Below the pieces are notes generated by a model. That model did no database searches. It was given only the letters and a program-made list of their open reading frames with translations, and was not told the DNA's origin. Shown piece after piece: positions 1 to 6,273 of a stretch of 8,272 bases of DNA. The translations under genes and the position numbers were made by a program. Position 1 is the stretch's first letter, and every line of letters begins with the position of its first letter. Source of the DNA: Bacillota bacterium. GTDB lineage: Bacteria; Bacillota; Syntrophomonadia; Syntrophomonadales; Syntrophomonadaceae. Location of the stretch: positions 1 through 8,272 of the forward strand of contig JAGFXV010000047.1 of the NCBI GenBank assembly GCA_017861475.1, read 5' to 3'.

Positions 1-79
1 TCCCATCCCGAACACGGCAGTTAAGCTCTCCAGCGCCGATGGTACTGCAGATTCTGTGGGAGAGTAGGTCGTTGCAAGG
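1..79 (+). rRNA. rrf: 5S ribosomal RNA, 3' part (5' end outside window)
   Basis: The window opens inside a 5S rRNA gene. The conserved loop sequence CCCATCCCGAACACGG at 3-18, then GTTAAGCTCTCCAGCGCCGA (20-39) and the closing GGGAGAGTAGGTCG at 58-71, align base for base with bacterial 5S rRNAs. By comparison with the roughly 116-nt Bacillus 5S, about 36 nt are missing at the 5' side. The 3' end is placed near 79, within TTGCAAGGA, by alignment; it cannot be confirmed because the partner strand of helix I lies outside the window. The 23S gene and the rest of the rRNA operon are expected upstream. Confidence 0.95.
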
Positions 80-177
80 AATTATTTTATTTCTGGATTA
101 ATTCAGAGTTTAGAATGCAAATAATATATGATAACCTGGTTTACATAAAGAAATACTTCTGCAAGGCAGGTTCTTAA
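80..177. other. AT-rich spacer between 5S rRNA and the acetyltransferase gene
   Basis: This 98-nt stretch contains no gene. I found no convincing sigma-A promoter: a TATGAT-like hexamer at 127-132 has no matching -35 element at the right distance. I also found no strong rRNA terminator; the imperfect dyad TCTGGATTAATTCAGA (92-107) has little room for a loop and no U-tract. The hexamers AACCTG (133-138) and CAGGTT (167-172) are complementary and could pair across 28 nt, covering part of the weak ribosome binding site AAGGCAGG (163-170) of the next gene. Confidence 0.5.
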
Positions 178-783
178 ATGAATGATCTATACATTCGCTC
201 TATAGCGGCATCAGAGTTAAAGGATTTCTATCCAAGAATTGAGAGAGATTTTGCATCTGGTGAATATCCGCCCATGGACGTGTTATACGATCATATGCTG
301 CAAGGCAAACAGGAAGGTTATGCGCTATGGGATGGAAACAGGTATTTAGCCTATTCTTTTTGGGTGGCAAATCTAGCCTATGATCATATTCTGATAACGC
401 TTTTTGCTGTGTTATCAGAATATCGAGGCCAAGGCATCGGGACAATATTTTTAAAAAATCTGCACAAGATGATTAATAATAGTATTATCATCGTAGAGGT
501 GGAAAAGCCAGAGGAAGCGAAAACAAAAAAAGAGAGAGACAAACGCCTTCGACGCATTGCCTTTTATGAAAAGGAAGGCTATATTCTGATTAATGGAATT
601 GATTATATCATTTGGGATATTCCTATGCATTTGATGGTCCGGTCGCAAAAAATTAATGAACCATTAAATAATCAAGAAGTTATACAGATAATGCAACAAA
701 TTTACTTCGGGTTGCTGGGAAAAAGATTTATAAACAAACTGCAAATAAAAGAAACAAACGGAGAAAAAAATGAATCAACGTGA
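178..783 (+). CDS. GNAT-family N-acetyltransferase
   Basis: The product is a 201-residue protein with a GNAT acyltransferase fold. The acetyl-CoA pyrophosphate-binding motif A is visible as EYRGQGIGT (81-89), after a beta strand (ILITLFAVLS, 71-80). Motif B is seen as AFYEKEGY (128-135), typical of GNAT enzymes. The N-terminal part (20-60), with PPMDVLYDHM and GYALWDGNRY, resembles GNAT proteins encoded in clostridial genomes. The acceptor substrate cannot be read from the sequence. About 45 residues after motif B (157-201) are hydrophilic and look like an extra tail. The ATG at 178 is preceded by a modest AAGGCAGG with a 7-nt spacer. The last 14 nt overlap the next gene, implying translational coupling. 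The gene is visibly more AT-rich and lysine/isoleucine-rich than the housekeeping cluster after position 2100, and it sits just after an rRNA operon, so it may be an accessory gene. Confidence 0.85.
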   Translation: MNDLYIRSIAASELKDFYPRIERDFASGEYPPMDVLYDHMLQGKQEGYALWDGNRYLAYSFWVANLAYDHILITLFAVLSEYRGQGIGTIFLKNLHKMINNSIIIVEVEKPEEAKTKKERDKRLRRIAFYEKEGYILINGIDYIIWDIPMHLMVRSQKINEPLNNQEVIQIMQQIYFGLLGKRFINKLQIKETNGEKNEST

Positions 784-991
784 AATAAAGATCGGCCAAA
801 AATATCGACATTTTAAGGGAAAAGAATACCAGGTCTTGCATATGGCAAGGCATTCGGAAACCATGGAGCAGATGGTAGTTTATCGGGCTTTATATGATGA
901 TTATGGAATTTGGGTCAGACCATTGGAGATGTTTCTTGAACAAGTAGAAATGAATGACCATTTTATTAATAGATTTGAAGAGTTGGAATAG
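770..991 (+). CDS. DUF1653 domain protein
   Basis: The product is a 73-residue protein that is almost entirely one DUF1653 domain (Pfam PF07866 by recognition). Diagnostic features are GQKYRHFKGKEY (9-20), the MARHSETMEQMVVYRALY block (25-42) and WVRPLEMFLEQV (48-59). The family is small and its molecular function is not established; it is found alone or fused to other domains. There is no signal peptide or membrane segment. The ATG at 770 has a good site, GGAG at 760-763, 6 nt upstream, inside the end of the acetyltransferase gene, and the two reading frames overlap by 14 nt. They therefore probably form a two-gene unit ending at the terminator at 1043-1069. Confidence 0.85.
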   Translation: MNQREIKIGQKYRHFKGKEYQVLHMARHSETMEQMVVYRALYDDYGIWVRPLEMFLEQVEMNDHFINRFEELE

Positions 992-1042
992 CATTACGTT
1001 TTATCGGAACAGCATGACAGCTAATTGAATATTGATTTTATC

Positions 1043-1069
1043 AAATAGGCAGTGAATGCCTATTTTTTT
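1043..1069 (+). terminator. Rho-independent terminator after the DUF1653 gene
   Basis: A perfect 9-bp stem AAATAGGCA (1043-1051) / TGCCTATTT (1057-1065) encloses the loop GTGAA and runs directly into a T-tract (seven Ts at 1063-1069). It lies 51 nt after the DUF1653 stop codon and closes the GNAT-DUF1653 unit. The A-rich left arm would also give some termination from the minus strand, but no minus-strand gene is present here. Confidence 0.9.
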
Positions 1070-1079
1070 GTTTGGGATG

Positions 1080-1107
1080 TTGAATCTTTTCATATAGAAT
1101 ATATAAC
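1080..1107 (+). promoter_or_regulatory. Probable sigma-A promoter for the dagK-like gene and downstream cluster
   Basis: TTGAAT (1080-1085) matches the -35 consensus TTGACA at four of six positions. TATAAC (1102-1107) matches the -10 consensus at five of six, with a 16-bp spacer. The site follows immediately after a terminator and precedes a gene with a strong ribosome binding site, where a promoter is needed. Transcription would start near 1114. The surrounding sequence is AT-rich (ATATAGAATATATAAC), so other -10 registers are possible. Confidence 0.45.
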
Positions 1108-1147
1108 AGATATGAAACGGTTAAACGGGATAAAAATTGTGGAGTAT

Positions 1148-1152
1148 GGAGG
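1148..1152 (+). promoter_or_regulatory. Ribosome binding site fixing the kinase start at 1158
   Basis: GGAGG ends 5 nt before the ATG at 1158. The same frame is open back to a TTG at 1137 and contains an ATG at 1146, but the GGAGG would then lie inside the gene and neither earlier start has its own site, so 1158 is preferred. Confidence 0.8.
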
Positions 1153-1157
1153 AAAAT

Positions 1158-2087
1158 ATGGTTGCTGGCAACAAAGTAATGTTTGTCGTTAACCCACTGT
1201 CGGGAGGGGGCAGGACCAACAAGCAATGGCAGAAGGTTGAAAGCTTGCTGTGCAAGAAGAATTACTGTTTTGATGTTCAGTTAACAAAAAGAACCATGCA
1301 TGCCTGCCAAATAACCAGTGATGCCTTGAAGAATGGCTATGATCATATCATTGCGGTCGGCGGTGATGGTACGATCAATGAAGTCGTGAATGGTTTCTTT
1401 CAAAATGCAGACGCTAAAAAGCATGAAGCAGCTTTATCCGTGTTGTCTATGGGAACAGGCAGCGATTTTTCCAGAATTCTGCCGATATCAACCGGCCCCG
1501 AATATGCGGAAAAACTTTTGACCGATTGCCGAGAGAAGTTCTGTGATGTTATAAAGGCGGATTTTACAGCCTGGGATGGCAGTTCGGAGACCCGCTATCT
1601 TATAAATGTTGCTGATGTGGGCATAGGCTGCGAGACTTGTATCAGACTCAATGACAAAAGCAAGGCAATGGGCGGATTTTTATCTTTTCTTATCAATTTT
1701 TTAGGGGTCGTCTTTTCTTTTAAAAGTCCCGAGTTTACAGTTGAAGTGGATGGAGAGCGATTTTATTCTGGCAAATCAAGCCTGGTGGCGATCAACAACG
1801 GCAAGTATTTTGGCGGTGGGATGATGATTGCCCCATTGGCGCAGATTGATGACGGACGCATGGATATCACACTGCTTAAGGATGCCAATACACTTGATTT
1901 TCTGCTGGCTTTGCCAAGTGTATACAAAGGGAATCATCTTACCCATCCAAAGATCATGCTGACGCAGGGCAGACAGGTGAAAATTTCATCTCCGGTGAAA
2001 GTTGGTCTGGAAATGGATGGTGAGACCCCGGGAATGGTAGATGTTATTTTTGAGGTACTTCCCTCAGCCATAAAATTACTAATCTGA
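1158..2087 (+). CDS. Diacylglycerol/lipid kinase family protein (DagK/YegS type)
   Basis: The product is a 309-residue member of the DAGK catalytic-domain family (diacylglycerol kinase, YegS, sphingosine kinase). These enzymes transfer the ATP gamma-phosphate to a lipid hydroxyl at the inner face of the membrane. Visible motifs are the N-terminal strand and phosphate loop VMFVVNPLSGGGR (7-19), the nucleotide-binding GGDGTINEVVNG (68-79), GTGSDFSR (99-106, usually GTGNDFAR, so Asn is replaced by Ser), NNGKYFGGGMMIAP (213-226), DGRMDI (232-237) and the late MDGE (286-289) that carries the presumed catalytic acid. Length and domain order are normal for the family and there is no transmembrane helix, unlike the small DgkA kinase. 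The true lipid substrate cannot be determined: diacylglycerol recycling is the usual assignment, but several members act on other lipids. It is followed after 56 nt by the decarboxylase gene with no terminator between them. Confidence 0.88.
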   Translation: MVAGNKVMFVVNPLSGGGRTNKQWQKVESLLCKKNYCFDVQLTKRTMHACQITSDALKNGYDHIIAVGGDGTINEVVNGFFQNADAKKHEAALSVLSMGTGSDFSRILPISTGPEYAEKLLTDCREKFCDVIKADFTAWDGSSETRYLINVADVGIGCETCIRLNDKSKAMGGFLSFLINFLGVVFSFKSPEFTVEVDGERFYSGKSSLVAINNGKYFGGGMMIAPLAQIDDGRMDITLLKDANTLDFLLALPSVYKGNHLTHPKIMLTQGRQVKISSPVKVGLEMDGETPGMVDVIFEVLPSAIKLLI

Positions 2088-2143
2088 AAATTTGTCGTGG
2101 CTTCTGCTGAGATTACGTCAACAGTCCGGCGAGGAAGATAAAT

Positions 2144-3574
2144 ATGAACGATCAGATTCCTATATATTCAGCACTTTGCCGCTACAGGGGTGAAGAAAAC
2201 CTGCGCTTGCATATGCCTGGACACGCTGGCGGCCGGGGAGTAAATGAGATGCTGCAATCGATTGCAACAATTGATGTTACTGAGGTTGGGGGCATGGATG
2301 ATTTTCATCTGCCGCAGGGTATCATTGCTGAGTCGCAGCGCTTAATGGCCCAAACAGTTGGAGCCGGGGAAAGCTTCTACCTGGTCAACGGGGCCAGCAG
2401 CGGGATCCATGCCTTGTTTATGAGCACGGCTGCAGAAGGAGAAAGAATTCTGCTGCCACGCAATTGCCACCGAAGTTTCTACGGGGGCATGGTGCTGTCC
2501 GGTGCAATGCCGGTATACATTCCCAGCCGGATCGATGATCAATTGGGTCTGGAGCTGACGGTAAAAGTTTCAGAAATTGAAAAATGTCTATTGCAGGATC
2601 CTGATATTATAACGATTTTTATTACCAGTCCCAGTTATTTTGGGACTTGTTCTGATATTGAGTCTATTACTGCGCTGGCCGGGCAATATCAAAAAGATGT
2701 CCTGGTGGATGAGGCGCATGGCGGGCATTTTCCTTTTCACAAGGATTATCCGGCTCCGGCTTTGGCTCAGGGAGCTATGGCAGCGGTAAACGGTTTGCAT
2801 AAAACCTGGCCGGTTCTGAATCAGGGCGCTTGTCTGCATATTGCGCCGGGCTTTCCTGAACATGCGCGACTGCGCCAGGCAGTCAGCCTGCTGACGACGA
2901 CAAGCCCGTCTTATCCGCTTTTGGCTTCCATGGAACTGGCCAGAATGTTTATGGAGCAGGAAGGCGGTTATCGACTGGAGCAAGCCGGACAATGGTCTGA
3001 AAAATTTAAAGAGAAAATCAATCAAATAAAAGGGCTGCATTGTCATCATGAAGAATTCAAAGAAAGGTCTGATATAAAAGGGATCGATCCCTTAAAGGTG
3101 CTCATATCAATGCCAGGACTGCAAGTAAGCGGCTATCAAATGGGCAACATATTAAAAGAAAAATACCATATTCAACTGGAAATGGAAACCGAGCATTCAA
3201 TTTTGGCGATGTTTTCTTTATTACATGATGAATCAGACTGGGAAAGATTCTATAAGGCACTGCAGGAAGTGGCTGCAGATTATGCAGGCAGCAAAAAGGG
3301 ATCCCTTCGGATTGAATCCCCCCCTGCTGCAAAAGTTGTATTGAGCCCCAGAAGGGCTTTCCAGTCAACCAAAAAACAGGTCAAACTGGCAGAGAGCCTG
3401 AATCTGATTTCCGGGGAAATGATTGCTGTATATCCCCCCGGTATCCCTTGTCTGCTCCCAGGGGAAACCATAACCGAGGAAGTTTTGGATTACCTTCATT
3501 ATATGATTGATTCTGGTGCACGCATACAGGGACCGGAAGAGCCGACCCTGAAGAATATTTTAGTTATAGACTAA
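2144..3574 (+). CDS. yaaO: PLP-dependent Orn/Lys/Arg decarboxylase family protein (YaaO type)
   Basis: The product is a 476-residue fold-type I PLP enzyme of the Orn/Lys/Arg decarboxylase major-domain family. It shows LRLHMPGHAGGRG (20-32) at the N-terminus and NGASSGIHAL (82-91), which holds the PLP phosphate. VDEAHGGHF (188-196) contains Asp189, the residue expected to contact the pyridine nitrogen, and His192. GLHKTWPVL (217-225) contains Lys220, the presumed Schiff-base lysine. The small C-terminal domain has the family signature YPPGIPCLLPGE (430-441). The length matches short Gram-positive members such as B. subtilis YaaO and SpeA (about 480-490), which lack the N-terminal wing domain of the E. 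coli inducible enzymes. The substrate (arginine, lysine or ornithine) cannot be assigned. The position directly before tmk matches yaaO in B. subtilis. The ATG at 2144 has GAGGA at 2131-2135. No promoter of its own is evident. Confidence 0.88.
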   Translation: MNDQIPIYSALCRYRGEENLRLHMPGHAGGRGVNEMLQSIATIDVTEVGGMDDFHLPQGIIAESQRLMAQTVGAGESFYLVNGASSGIHALFMSTAAEGERILLPRNCHRSFYGGMVLSGAMPVYIPSRIDDQLGLELTVKVSEIEKCLLQDPDIITIFITSPSYFGTCSDIESITALAGQYQKDVLVDEAHGGHFPFHKDYPAPALAQGAMAAVNGLHKTWPVLNQGACLHIAPGFPEHARLRQAVSLLTTTSPSYPLLASMELARMFMEQEGGYRLEQAGQWSEKFKEKINQIKGLHCHHEEFKERSDIKGIDPLKVLISMPGLQVSGYQMGNILKEKYHIQLEMETEHSILAMFSLLHDESDWERFYKALQEVAADYAGSKKGSLRIESPPAAKVVLSPRRAFQSTKKQVKLAESLNLISGEMIAVYPPGIPCLLPGETITEEVLDYLHYMIDSGARIQGPEEPTLKNILVID

Positions 3575-3605
3575 AATCGATGGACAAAAGTTATAAATGA
3601 TTTGC

Positions 3606-3615
3606 AAGGCGGTGA
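3606..3615 (+). promoter_or_regulatory. Ribosome binding site fixing a TTG start for tmk
   Basis: AAGGCGGTGA differs by one base from the full anti-16S sequence AAGGAGGTGA and ends 4 nt before TTG at 3620 (7 nt from its central GG). The frame is open upstream to a TTG at 3602, but that codon precedes the site, so TTG 3620 is the better start. Confidence 0.75.
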
Positions 3616-3619
3616 AATA

Positions 3620-4237
3620 TTGAAGGCACGAGGGAAGTTTATAAGTCTTGAGGGGATTGATGGCTGCGGTAAAACAACGTTGCGTGAACAGTTGCATGAT
3701 TATTTGAAAGATAAATTCGAGATACTTATATTGCGGGAACCGGGCGGCACGGAAGTATCTGAAAAAATCAGGGATATGCTGCTTGATGTTCGCAACGTGG
3801 GTATCAAGTCTCGAACAGAGGCTTTTTTGTATGCAGCTTCCCGCAGCCAATTGGTGGAAGAGATGATCCTGCCTGCCTTGCAGGAAGGTAAAATGGTAAT
3901 TGCAGATCGTTTTATGGATTCAACGATTGCTTATCAGGGTTATGGCAGAGGTCTTGATATAGAATTTCTCATGAAGCTTAATGAATTGTGTACGGGTGGA
4001 TTAAAGCCTGATCTGACTCTGTTGCTGGATATAGATCCCGAGGAGGGGCAGAGGAGAAGGAACAAGGATGTCCCTGACCGTCTGGAGAAAGAAGGGCTGG
4101 AGTTTCAAAGCCGGGTCAGAATCGGATACCTTGCATTGCAGCGTGCTGAACCTGACCGCATTAAGCTGCTCAACGGAGGAGACAGCATTATTGAATTGCG
4201 CGGACAAGCGTTGCAGCATATGTCTGTGTTATTATAG
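3620..4237 (+). CDS. tmk: Thymidylate kinase (dTMP kinase)
   Basis: Tmk phosphorylates dTMP to dTDP with ATP, an essential step of dTTP supply. Starting at TTG 3620 the protein has 205 residues, normal for the family. The P-loop is EGIDGCGKTT (11-20). REPGGT (39-44) is the substrate-proximal signature of bacterial Tmk. ADRFMDSTIAYQGYGRG (95-111) includes the DR(F/Y) motif and the thymine-binding segment. The LID region around 142-165, with QRRR followed by DRLEKEGLEF, carries the arginine cluster, and the helix FQSRVRIGYL (162-171) is typical. No ATG start is available near the N-terminus. The yaaO-tmk order is as in B. subtilis, but the next gene is holB rather than yaaQ. Confidence 0.96.
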   Translation: MKARGKFISLEGIDGCGKTTLREQLHDYLKDKFEILILREPGGTEVSEKIRDMLLDVRNVGIKSRTEAFLYAASRSQLVEEMILPALQEGKMVIADRFMDSTIAYQGYGRGLDIEFLMKLNELCTGGLKPDLTLLLDIDPEEGQRRRNKDVPDRLEKEGLEFQSRVRIGYLALQRAEPDRIKLLNGGDSIIELRGQALQHMSVLL

Positions 4238-4292
4238 TTGCAGGAAATAAATTTCGATTTTGGTGAAATCCAAGCGGCACATGAATGCTGCC

Positions 4293-4299
4293 GAGGTGG
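4293..4299 (+). promoter_or_regulatory. Ribosome binding site fixing the holB start at 4304
   Basis: GAGGTGG lies 4 nt before ATG 4304, whose product begins MNYFYNIIGQ, the standard HolB N-terminus. The open frame extends back to a TTG at 4238 directly abutting the tmk stop, but its 22 extra codons have no family counterpart and no site in front. Confidence 0.8.
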
Positions 4300-4303
4300 C
4301 AAT

Positions 4304-5260
4304 ATGAATTATTTTTACAACATAATCGGACAGGAGAGGGCGATTTTGCCCCTGCAAAGAGCGCTGCAAAGCGGTCATATAAGCCATGCCTATCTTTTTT
4401 GGGGGGCGGCCGGGGTAGGTAAATATACTACCGCGCTGGAACTGGCCAGAGCTGTAATTTTAAGCAGTGACCCGCAAGGCGAAGCCTATTGGCGGGAAGG
4501 AGTTCATCCGGATTTTAAATTGATCGAAAAAGCAGATAAAAAAAGTATGATCGGCATAGAGCAGGTGACCAATGATATTGAGCCCTGGCTGGGGTTAAAG
4601 CCTTATCGGGCCAGGCGCCGTGTGGTGATTATAAAGGATGCTCATCTGTTGTCACTGCCCGCAGCCAATGCCCTGCTCAAGACGCTGGAAGAGCCGCCTG
4701 AATATGCAGTTATTATTTTGGTGGCAGATGAGAATAATTTACTGGAAACCATCATTTCCCGTTGTCAGGTGATCAAATTTGATTCCCTGCGGGAAGAAGA
4801 TTTGATCACATATTTGACTGGTCAGGGGATGGAAGCAACAAAAGCAGGCAATCTGGCCAGATTGGCGCAGGGCAGCATTGCAACCGCATTGTTGTTTGTT
4901 GAGGAAGAATGGAATGAATTCTGGGAACGGGCCAAGGATCTGATGGAGTCACTGGCTGCCGGTCAGCCGAGTGATGTATTTCTGGCCGCTGAAAAAATAG
5001 AAAAACAACCGCTGATTATGGTATCTTTACTGGAGACGATCTTACGTGATATTTGCGTTTACCAGCAGACCGGAAATCCTGAACAATTGCTGATGGCACA
5101 AAATTTACCGCTGTGTCAGAAATTCAAGCGTTTGCAATTGGACAAGGTTGGACCGGCTCTGGGCAGCATCAGCAGCATGAAAAAAATGTATAATCGTTCC
5201 GTCAATCCAGTGTTGCTGAATATTAACATTTCCTATGCATTACAAGCTGCGTTAAGATAG
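4304..5260 (+). CDS. holB: DNA polymerase III delta' subunit (clamp loader)
   Basis: HolB is the delta' subunit of the clamp-loader complex that opens the beta sliding clamp and places it on primed DNA. The 318-residue protein begins with NIIGQERA (6-13) and HISHAYLFWG (25-34), followed by the Walker A-like GAAGVGKYT (34-42). The strand VVIIKDAHLL (107-116) leads into AANALLKTLEEPP (120-132), a hallmark of the DnaX/HolB family, and the SRC motif (152-154) supplies the trans-acting arginine finger. The C-terminal third is helical and poorly conserved, as expected for the collar domain. Oddly, the zinc-binding module expected between about residues 52 and 68 has no cysteine at all; the segment reads SSDPQGEAYWREGVHPDF. 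The first cysteine of the protein is the one in SRC. The gene follows tmk after 66 nt and precedes ricT by 48 nt. Confidence 0.94.
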   Translation: MNYFYNIIGQERAILPLQRALQSGHISHAYLFWGAAGVGKYTTALELARAVILSSDPQGEAYWREGVHPDFKLIEKADKKSMIGIEQVTNDIEPWLGLKPYRARRRVVIIKDAHLLSLPAANALLKTLEEPPEYAVIILVADENNLLETIISRCQVIKFDSLREEDLITYLTGQGMEATKAGNLARLAQGSIATALLFVEEEWNEFWERAKDLMESLAAGQPSDVFLAAEKIEKQPLIMVSLLETILRDICVYQQTGNPEQLLMAQNLPLCQKFKRLQLDKVGPALGSISSMKKMYNRSVNPVLLNINISYALQAALR

Positions 5261-5296
5261 TAATCAGATACAATCGTGACAGGTAAAATTATATTT

Positions 5297-5302
5297 GGAG
5301 GG
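5297..5302 (+). promoter_or_regulatory. Ribosome binding site fixing the ricT start at 5309
   Basis: GGAGGG lies 6 nt before ATG 5309. The frame is open back to a GTG at 5276, but the product from 5309 (MALVVGVRF) matches the usual RicT N-terminus, and the site would be inside the gene if 5276 were used. Confidence 0.85.
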
Positions 5303-5308
5303 ATTCCA

Positions 5309-6034
5309 ATGGCTTTGGTCGTCGGGGTAAGATTTAAACCAGCCGGCAAGATATATTATTTTGATAGCGGAGATTTCGAGCTGACAAAAGGCGATGCGGT
5401 AATCGTGGAAACGGTAAGAGGCATCGAATACGGAGAGGTTGCCCTCGGCAAAAGAGAGATCGAGGATGACCAATTGGTGTTGCCGCTTAAAAAGGTCATC
5501 CGTATTGCCAACGAAGAAGATAAAAACGTTTATACGACCAACAAACAAAAAGAAAAAGAAGCACTGGAGTTGTGCAAGGAGAAAGTACATTTGCATAATC
5601 TGCCCATGCGTCTCATTGATGTGGAATATACTTTTGATATGGGTAAAATCATATTTTATTTCACCGCGGAAAGTCGGGTTGATTTCCGGGAGTTGGTCAA
5701 AGACCTGGCGTCAATTTTTAAAACACGGATCGAATTAAGACAGATTGGGGTCAGAGATGAAGCAAAGATGCTGGGGGGTATCGGTACCTGCGGAAGAGTT
5801 CTTTGCTGCAATAATTTCCTGGGTGATTTTGAGCCGGTCTCCATCCGCATGGCTAAGGAACAGAACCTTTCATTGAATCCGACTAAAATTTCAGGTATCT
5901 GCGGGCGCCTGATGTGTTGTCTGAAATATGAATCTGAACTCTACGAAGGCAAGCGGTCTGAGGGGGATAAGAATGGACGAAACTGCCAAAAATGTGCAAG
6001 AACTGAAGATGATAATCCGGGAAATGGTGCTTGA
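5309..6034 (+). CDS. ricT: RicT/YaaT, PSP1-domain regulatory protein (shortened C-terminus)
   Basis: RicT (YaaT) in B. subtilis forms the Fe-S-containing Y-complex with RicA and RicF. That complex promotes RNase Y-dependent mRNA maturation and affects sporulation, competence and biofilm formation. This 241-residue protein starts MALVVGVRFKPAGKIYYF and contains the PSP1 domain (about 61-148, ending IELRQIGVRDEAK). Two repeated cysteine motifs follow, GTCGRVLCC (159-167) and GICGRLMCC (196-204), the putative cluster ligands. After CCLKYESELYEG (203-214) the similarity to the family ends: B. subtilis YaaT is 275 residues, and the usual small C-terminal segment is missing. The last 27 residues are hydrophilic, and about 20 of them are encoded by DNA that also encodes the yabA start (62-nt overlap, different frame). 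The tail includes a CxxC (226-229), possibly by chance. Partners RicA and RicF are not in the window. Confidence 0.92.
   Translation: MALVVGVRFKPAGKIYYFDSGDFELTKGDAVIVETVRGIEYGEVALGKREIEDDQLVLPLKKVIRIANEEDKNVYTTNKQKEKEALELCKEKVHLHNLPMRLIDVEYTFDMGKIIFYFTAESRVDFRELVKDLASIFKTRIELRQIGVRDEAKMLGGIGTCGRVLCCNNFLGDFEPVSIRMAKEQNLSLNPTKISGICGRLMCCLKYESELYEGKRSEGDKNGRNCQKCARTEDDNPGNGA
5961..5966 (+). promoter_or_regulatory. Ribosome binding site fixing the yabA start at 5973
   Basis: AGGGGG lies 6 nt before ATG 5973, inside ricT. The yabA frame is open upstream to 5928, but those 15 codons are a shadow of conserved ricT sequence (its CCLKYE region), so 5973 is taken as the start. Confidence 0.75.
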
Positions 6035-6269
6035 ACTGGGTGATCTCAAAGAAAGAGTGACCCGTTTGGAAAAAGGAATACAAGCGGAAGCAGAAACAGA
6101 AGCTTTAAATATAATCAAGCCGGATCTGGAGATTATTAAACTGCAGGGTGAAGGTTACGAGCGTCTGGGCATGCTCTACAATGACGGATATCATGTGTGC
6201 CCATCCAATTTTGGAGACAGTCGGCAGGAAGAGTGCCTTTTTTGCCTTGCTTTTATAAACAAGGAGTAG
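5973..6269 (+). CDS. yabA: YabA, negative regulator of replication initiation
   Basis: YabA restrains chromosome replication by binding DnaA and the DnaN sliding clamp. The 98-residue protein has the expected two parts. An N-terminal helix with heptad-like hydrophobics, roughly 8-36 (VQELKMIIREMVLELGDL, then KERVTRLEKGI), forms the tetramerising coiled coil. The C-terminal zinc-binding domain reads GYHVCPSNFG (72-81) and EECLFCLAF (87-95), giving the ligand set His74, Cys76, Cys88 and Cys91. It is shorter than B. subtilis YabA (119 residues), mainly in the linker. Its first 62 nt overlap the 3' end of ricT, and it ends 4 nt before trmN6, so the three genes are tightly coupled. The same cluster encodes HolB, another clamp-associated factor. 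Confidence 0.92.
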   Translation: MDETAKNVQELKMIIREMVLELGDLKERVTRLEKGIQAEAETEALNIIKPDLEIIKLQGEGYERLGMLYNDGYHVCPSNFGDSRQEECLFCLAFINKE

Positions 6270-6273
6270 ACTT

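Noticed and set aside
92..107. Dyad TCTGGATTAATTCAGA as the rRNA operon terminator
   Set aside because: After allowing a loop only about five base pairs remain, and no U-tract follows.
140..168. TTTACA (140-145) as a -35 element for the acetyltransferase gene
   Set aside because: The sequence 17 bp downstream (AAGGCA) is not a -10 element.
1137..1157. Extended TTG start for the lipid kinase at 1137
   Set aside because: The GGAGG at 1148-1152 is correctly placed for ATG 1158; the extra seven residues have no support and would contain the binding site.
2588..3049. Long minus-strand open frame opposite the decarboxylase gene
   Set aside because: It is the antisense shadow of a well-conserved PLP enzyme; it has no recognisable domain and no ribosome binding site.
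3592..3597. TATAAA as a -10 element of a separate tmk promoter
   Set aside because: The hexamer expected 17 bp upstream (GACTAA at 3569-3574) does not resemble TTGACA, and there is no TG extension.
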